From NCBI GenBank assembly GCA_013360585.1, contig JABWBH010000002.1:1-64000 (forward strand): a DNA stretch of 64,000 nt. The letters are read 5' to 3'. Shown piece by piece: positions 60,069-64,000 of the stretch. The position numbers and the translations under genes are program-made. Position 1 is the stretch's first letter, and the number at the start of each line of letters is the position of its first letter. Origin of the DNA: Phycisphaerae bacterium. GTDB lineage: Bacteria; Planctomycetota; Phycisphaerae; UBA1845. Under the pieces are notes generated by a model. It saw nothing but the letters and a program-made list of their open reading frames with translations. It did not search any database and was not told where the DNA came from.

Positions 60069-60657
60069 TCAGTTCCGCCGCTTCGTCGGATGCGACCCCC
60101 TCCTCCACCTTCGATCTGCACAGACGCCGCTGCCCTGCGCAGGATGAACGAGCGCATTCGCCAGACTGCTTTCGAGCAACACCCGGCCCGTGGGGGTTGC
60201 CGACGGGCTCAAGGCTTTGTGATTTTTTTCACAAAGTCTGCGCCCGGCATTCTACACCCTCGCGCTCCGAGTGCAACGGGCCAAGGAGTCCGGTTCTGCG
60301 AGGTGGGACTCGTAGCTTCCCCGGGGCATAACGATGGAACGCAACGCCCCTCCGTGTGCGATCGCCGGACTTCAGTCCGCGCCGATCCTGAAGCGCGCCA
60401 GAGCCGGTCTCCTCTGTGACGTTGCTCCGGTCAACGTTGTTTGTAACGGAGCCTCCCGGTCGCACCACCGATGTAAGGACATGCGGCACGGGGACGACGA
60501 GTTACTGAACCGATGCGCGGGGACGGGGCATGACGTGTATTGCCCCCCACATTCTACGCAACCCATCCTCACACCGCTCGGCGTCGTCACCTGCGTTGTA
60601 CTGCCAAAATGCGGCTTAGGCAGGGAACTGAGACACTCCCGACGCGCCGTCACGGAA
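60069..60657. other. Divergent intergenic region before the complex 2 operon
   Basis: About 590 nt without a gene. It holds the CRP/FNR-type site at 60215 and the promoter of the 60693 gene. The open frames are GC shadows. Confidence 0.5.
60215..60236. promoter_or_regulatory. CRP/FNR-type palindromic operator
   Basis: CTTTGTGA-TTTTTT-TCACAAAG, a perfect 8-bp inverted repeat with TGTGA-N6-TCACA, the half sites of CRP-family proteins. It is about 150 nt upstream of ATG 60068 and 460 nt from the gene at 60693. Confidence 0.65.
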
Positions 60658-60686
60658 TTGACGGAGTCCGCAGGCGTCAGTATAAG
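60658..60686 (+). promoter_or_regulatory. Strong sigma-70 promoter, likely leaderless
   Basis: TTGACG (60658-60663), a 17-nt spacer, TATAAG (60681-60686). The expected start site, 6-7 nt on, falls on the ATG at 60693, and no Shine-Dalgarno is present. Confidence 0.6.
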
Positions 60687-60692
60687 ACCCGA

Positions 60693-61340
60693 ATGCGGGT
60701 GACGCTCTTCGTCACGGGGGTGTTCTTGTTGGCGGTGACCGGCGCCTGTCAGCGGCCCGTCGCCGACGCCGGGGCGGCCCGGACCACCGTTGGGGTGGAG
60801 TCGCCTGAATCCTACGACGCGCTCTGGTCGTCATTGCGTGAGGCGCTGCGCGACGAGGGCTTCCGGCTCGCGGTGGTGGACCGGTTCAACGGGCGCGTGA
60901 CGACGGAACCGGTGGTGTCGCAGCATTTCTTCGAGTTCTGGCGGCGCGACGTGGCGACGTCGGAGGACTGGTGGCAGGCGACGCTCAATCCGATCCGGCG
61001 GCGTGTCGAGGTGCTCCTGCCGCCGCCCCCCGACGGCACGCACGAAACCGAACTTCAGGTGACCGTGCATAAGGAGCGGTTGTCCTCGCCCGAGCGGCAG
61101 TTCAACGAAAGCGGGGCGTTCTTTCAGTTCTTCGGATATGCGCTACCGCCCGTCGCCGGGGGAGGGGAGCTGAAGCCGGAAACGGATCGCTGGATTCCGA
61201 TCGGCGAGGACGCGACGATGGCGCAGGTCTACCTCGCCGCGATTCTCAGGCGCGCCGCGGCAACGCCCGCGCCGCCCGCGGTGATGGCGGATCCGTCGAC
61301 GGATGGGGAACCAGCGGAACCTGCTGAGACCGGTCCGTGA
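60693..61340 (+). CDS. Probable lipoprotein of unknown function
   Basis: 215 residues from ATG 60693. The N-terminus has an export signal (VTLFVTGVFLLAVTGAC) with a cysteine at residue 19 that could be lipidated, although the lipobox (T-G-A-C) is weak. The mature part has FRLAVVDRFNGRVTTEPV, FFEFWRRDVATSEDWWQATLNPIRRRVEVLL and a Pro/Ala/Glu-rich tail. It resembles small periplasmic proteins of planctomycetes, but I do not know the family. The promoter suggests a leaderless message. Confidence 0.65.
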   Translation: MRVTLFVTGVFLLAVTGACQRPVADAGAARTTVGVESPESYDALWSSLREALRDEGFRLAVVDRFNGRVTTEPVVSQHFFEFWRRDVATSEDWWQATLNPIRRRVEVLLPPPPDGTHETELQVTVHKERLSSPERQFNESGAFFQFFGYALPPVAGGGELKPETDRWIPIGEDATMAQVYLAAILRRAAATPAPPAVMADPSTDGEPAEPAETGP

Positions 61341-61454
61341 GGGCGCGACGGGACCGTTCCCTCAGCCCCGTCCGAGGCGCGCAACGGTCGAACCGCGACG
61401 GGCGGTGGAACCGCGTTCACAAAGTGATCGAGGCGACATACAAGGCGAGCGAAC

Positions 61455-62186
61455 ATGAATGACAAACTGAGGAACCTGACGTGTGAGGCGGTGGGAACGT
61501 TTCTGCTGACCTTCATCGGCGCGGGTGCGATCCTGACGACGACATGGACGAAGGGCGATCCGGGGCTGGTCGGCATCGCGTTCGCCCACGGCATCGCCCT
61601 GGCGATCGCCGTGTCCGCGGCGATGAATCTCAGCGGCGGCCACATCAACCCCGCCGTCACCGTCAGCATGCTCGCCACCGGACGCATCAAGGCCGGCGAC
61701 GCCGTCGCGTACATCATTGCGCAATGCGGCGGCGCGACCATCGCGGGAGTGTTGCTCAACGTGATCTTCAAGGGCGTGGGAGCGTCGGGCGCCGGAGTGC
61801 TCGGGGCGGACGCCATCACCGCATGCCAGCTCGGGACACCCAACTTCGGCGCCGCCGTTCCCACCGGCATCGCCGTGCTGCTGGAGATCCTGATGACGTT
61901 CGTCCTTGTGTACACCGTCTTCGGTACCGCGGTGGACGGGCGGTCGCCGCGGATCGCCGGGTTCGGTATCGGGCTTTCGGTCGCCATCTGCATCCTGCTC
62001 GGCGGTCCGATCACGGGCGGGGCGATGAATCCCGCGCGGACGATCGGCACGCTGATCGGCGGAGGTTCCGCCACGTCGCATCTCTGGTCGCAGCACTGGG
62101 TGTACTGGGTCGGTCCGATCGCCGGAGGACTGCTCGCCGCGTTCCTTTATGACGGGTTGGTTCGGCCGAAGGCGAACAAGGGCTGA
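61455..62186 (+). CDS. Aquaporin / glycerol facilitator family channel
   Basis: 243 residues, six helices and two half-helices. The two NPA motifs are SGGHINPAVT and GGAMNPART, which form the pore. Further marks are an N-terminal CEAVGTFLLTFIGAGAI and TPNFGAAVPTGIAVLLEILMTFVLVYTVFGTAVD. The second NPA is followed by the pore arginine, and the residue set looks more like a water channel (AqpZ) than GlpF, but the selectivity is not certain. An SD (AAGGCGAG) precedes the ATG. Confidence 0.9.
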   Translation: MNDKLRNLTCEAVGTFLLTFIGAGAILTTTWTKGDPGLVGIAFAHGIALAIAVSAAMNLSGGHINPAVTVSMLATGRIKAGDAVAYIIAQCGGATIAGVLLNVIFKGVGASGAGVLGADAITACQLGTPNFGAAVPTGIAVLLEILMTFVLVYTVFGTAVDGRSPRIAGFGIGLSVAICILLGGPITGGAMNPARTIGTLIGGGSATSHLWSQHWVYWVGPIAGGLLAAFLYDGLVRPKANKG

Positions 62187-62210
62187 CGCAGGTCCGCCGG
62201 ATACCCGAAG

Positions 62211-62250
62211 TCGCTGCTGCACCGTCGAGCCGCACCCGAGCAGAAGCGGG
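62211..62250 (+). repeat. Partial copy of the stop-proximal repeat element
   Basis: TCGCTGCTGCACCGTCGAGCCGCACCCGAGCAGAAGCGGGC, matching the left half of 16219-16285. It is 24 nt after the stop of the aquaporin gene, in the same orientation. The right half is absent or decayed. Confidence 0.4.
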
Positions 62251-62535
62251 CGCTTCGCGCCGTCCGTGCGGATCCTGCAACATCGGGGAAGATGGCGTTA
62301 TCACACGTCGCTGCGGAGCGCCGTCTTGAACGCGGGCAGCGTGCTCGGCGCGCCCTCCTTGATCCGCCGCGGGCGGTAGTGGCGCCGGCGCGGCTGCCCC
62401 TCCGTCACGCAGGTCGAGCGTCCGGCATCCAAGAGGGTGGACGGCGCGAAACACCGCGTCGGGCGGGGCTTTCGCCCGGTTGACGTTGATTACCGGGCTT
62501 CCTAGACTCGAAACGACGACAACAAAGCCGCAACG
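62251..62535. other. Intergenic DNA before trxA
   Basis: No gene recognised. The trxA promoter must lie toward the right end, in the less GC-rich stretch 62480-62530. Confidence 0.4.
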
Positions 62536-62559
62536 GCGGGCATGAAGGCCCGCAAGGAG
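62536..62559 (+). promoter_or_regulatory. Hairpin directly before the trxA ribosome site
   Basis: GCGGGC (62536-62541), a 6-nt loop, GCCCGC (62548-62553), then SD AAGGAG (62554-62559) 7 nt before the ATG. It could modulate translation, or be a trapped member of the GCGGGC/GCCCGC hairpin family. Confidence 0.4.
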
Positions 62560-62566
62560 TGAAACG

Positions 62567-62899
62567 ATGTCGGGCGCGAACACGCTGGAGTTCAACGAGG
62601 GGAATTTCGAGAAGGAGGTTCTTCAGGCGAAAACCCCAGTCCTGGTGGATTTCTGGGCGGAGTGGTGCATGCCCTGCCGGGCATTGACGCCGATCATTGA
62701 CGAATTGGCCGCGCAGTACGCAGGCAAGGTCAAGGTCGGCAAGCTCAACATCGACCAGAGCGCCAACCTCTCCGCGAAATACAACGTCAGCAGCATCCCG
62801 ACGGTGATGATCTTCAATAAGGGCGAAGTCGCACAGAAATTCATCGGTCTGCGCGGCAAAGGCGACTACGAAAGCGCCCTGAACGGCCTCGGCGCGTAA
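62567..62899 (+). CDS. trxA: Thioredoxin
   Basis: 110 residues, standard length. The active site is WAEWCMPCRALTP, W-C-M-P-C in place of the classic W-C-G-P-C. The cis-proline loop is VSSIPTVMIF, followed by GEVAQKFIGLRGKGDYESAL. It is a cytosolic dithiol reductant. The SD AAGGAG is ideal. Changing Gly to Met in the CxxC loop should shift the redox potential, but disulfide reductase activity is expected. Confidence 0.95.
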   Translation: MSGANTLEFNEGNFEKEVLQAKTPVLVDFWAEWCMPCRALTPIIDELAAQYAGKVKVGKLNIDQSANLSAKYNVSSIPTVMIFNKGEVAQKFIGLRGKGDYESALNGLGA

Positions 62900-62965
62900 A
62901 ACGGCGGCCGATCGCGCATCCGGGCGGCGCGTCAGCGGACGGCGCAGCGAAGGGTCGCCCGTCCG

Positions 62966-63745
62966 TTACGGTTTTCCGCCGGAGGAGTCATCGCCGGCGG
63001 CGGGTTCCTCTCCGCTGCCCGCGTCGCCGCCTTCGTGATCACCGCTGCGCCCCCCGAAATCCCGAAGGTTCAGGTCCGCGATGGTGACGTCGTTCAGCGA
63101 GAGCATGTCGGGAAAGTTCGCCGGGTTCATGTAAAGATCCGTACTGACGATGAACGCGCCGTTGGTGAACTTTGCGTTGAGGTTCATCGGAATGATGACC
63201 TCTTGCGCTCCCGCGGGCGGTGTGCTTGCTCCAGGTTGAAGCCCTTCCAGGTTCGCCTCAATCAGTCGGCCGGTCTTCTCTTGCACCGCCTTCGCCCACG
63301 CCCGGAATTCGTCGCTCGAAACGTTGGACTTCAGATCCGCACTGGCCCACTTCTCGTAGAACGCCGTCGCGTTCTCATCGAGTTGGTCGCTCGACACGTC
63401 AAAAATCTTCGCCGCCTGGATCGGCATGCCCATCATGCCTTCGAACATGCGGTAGTACACGTAGCCCAGAAACCCTTCCCCCGCGCCCGTCAGAAGGCTG
63501 ATCGGGATCGCAAGGATCGCCAGCACCCGCCCCTTGGCGCGACCCCCCGAGGTGTTCGCGATGCCGATGAACCCGCAGATGAGGGCGACGATGACATTGA
63601 CCACCGGGCAGCAGACCAGAAACGAAGAAATGAAAGCGGTGATCGCAGCACCGCTCCAAGGTCGCTCCGGCTGGACGCCGTAGAAGGGCGGCGGTTGAAA
63701 CGTGGGCATGCCCGGACCCGGCGCGGGCGGCTGCATCTGCGTCAT
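62966..63745 (-). CDS. DUF4190-like membrane protein
   Basis: 259 residues from ATG 63745, preceded by AGGGAGAA. The N-terminus has a Pro-rich tract (PPAPGPGMPTFQPPPFYG), then two helices (AAITAFISSFLVCCPVVNVIVALICGFIGIANTS, GRVLAILAIPISLLTGAGEGFLGYVYY), the DUF4190 pattern. The C-terminal 150 residues are soluble, with no known motif (FYEKWASADLKSNVSSDEFRAW, TIADLNLRDFGG). It lies downstream of and convergent with trxA. Confidence 0.7.
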   Translation of the reverse strand: MTQMQPPAPGPGMPTFQPPPFYGVQPERPWSGAAITAFISSFLVCCPVVNVIVALICGFIGIANTSGGRAKGRVLAILAIPISLLTGAGEGFLGYVYYRMFEGMMGMPIQAAKIFDVSSDQLDENATAFYEKWASADLKSNVSSDEFRAWAKAVQEKTGRLIEANLEGLQPGASTPPAGAQEVIIPMNLNAKFTNGAFIVSTDLYMNPANFPDMLSLNDVTIADLNLRDFGGRSGDHEGGDAGSGEEPAAGDDSSGGKP

Positions 63746-64000
63746 GTCGAGGTTCTCCCTGAAACTGTCTTGAGCCTTCAAACCGGAATTCGGGAGGAAG
63801 TGTCGCAGATTTCCGGCGCGGGGCCAAGGGCGTCAGGCGGGGGATTCTGGTGCGCGGTGTTCCACCCGTCGGGCGGGTTCCGCGTGTTCGAAGCCCTCCT
63901 GCGGTTTACCACCCGACCGGGGACAAAGGTTCGCAGGCGTTCCGGAAACCGCGCGGGCCGGGACGCCGGATCCCCACATCCGGACGCCCCGACCCCGCGT
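63746..64000. other. Gene-free right edge
   Basis: About 255 nt upstream of the DUF4190-like gene. No gene seen; its promoter should lie here. Confidence 0.4.

Noticed and set aside
1-64000. tRNA or rRNA genes
   Set aside because: I looked for T-loop GGTTCGA-type and 16S/23S-like strings on both strands; the few hits lie in genes and do not fold into cloverleaves by eye. A tRNAscan run would settle it.

Overview
The window looks like chromosome of a GC-rich member of the Planctomycetota, possibly Phycisphaerae-like. This is an inference. It rests on a sigma factor with a planctomycete-style C-terminal tail, a pseudopilin with a planctomycete-like C-terminus, secreted Cys-rich and EF-hand/dockerin-like proteins, two cytochrome bc-type complexes with octaheme cytochromes, and a patchy use of Shine-Dalgarno (SD) sites. 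No rRNA, tRNA, CRISPR array, transposase or phage gene was recognised.

Layout. 0.2-8.1 kb (minus strand): an aroDE fusion, a PaaK/CapK-like adenylating enzyme, a CocE/NonD hydrolase, a two-gene AAA ATPase + TOPRIM-like module that resembles anti-phage pairs, and an ECF sigma factor with a Cys/His tail. 8.9-14.2 kb: a membrane protein, accA, a secreted protein and an exported endonuclease/exonuclease/phosphatase-fold protein. 14.7-26.7 kb (plus strand): an accessory stretch of secreted, often Cys-rich proteins, a pseudopilin, a kinase-like protein and many intergenic repeats, including a duplicated ~360-410 bp module. 27.0-29.0 kb: an ECF sigma / membrane protein / secreted protein operon, with a DUF309 gene starting on the opposite strand at an overlapping start codon. 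29.6-39.1 kb: a membrane glycosyltransferase, a GT2 enzyme, inositol-3-phosphate synthase, a P1B-type metal ATPase, truA and a GT4 glycosyltransferase.

40.4-44.0 kb (plus strand) encodes bc complex 1: a Rieske protein, a one-piece cytochrome b with PEWY, and an octaheme cytochrome of the hydroxylamine-oxidoreductase (HAO) family. 44.2-46.9 kb is a sulfur or persulfide operon: CoA-disulfide reductase with a rhodanese domain, a membrane rhodanese, and an ArsR regulator. Two matching operators sit between the -35 and -10 boxes of the two promoters. 51.2-60.1 kb (minus strand) encodes bc complex 2: a HEAT-repeat membrane protein, a ferredoxin-Rieske fusion, a split b6-like cytochrome b, a subunit-IV-like protein with APWY in place of PEWY, a 1332-residue membrane-anchored octaheme cytochrome with a coiled coil, and a 26-residue single-helix peptide. 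A perfect CRP/FNR-type palindrome lies upstream of it.

The best candidates for something undescribed are bc complex 2 as a whole (quinol oxidation linked in cis to a [4Fe-4S] ferredoxin domain and a giant octaheme cytochrome), the Rieske/cyt b/HAO-like complex 1, and the ATPase/TOPRIM pair. A 67-nt inverted-repeat element that recurs just after stop codons, always in the orientation of the upstream gene, is a second kind of signal. All functional statements come from motif reading. No database search or structure prediction was run.
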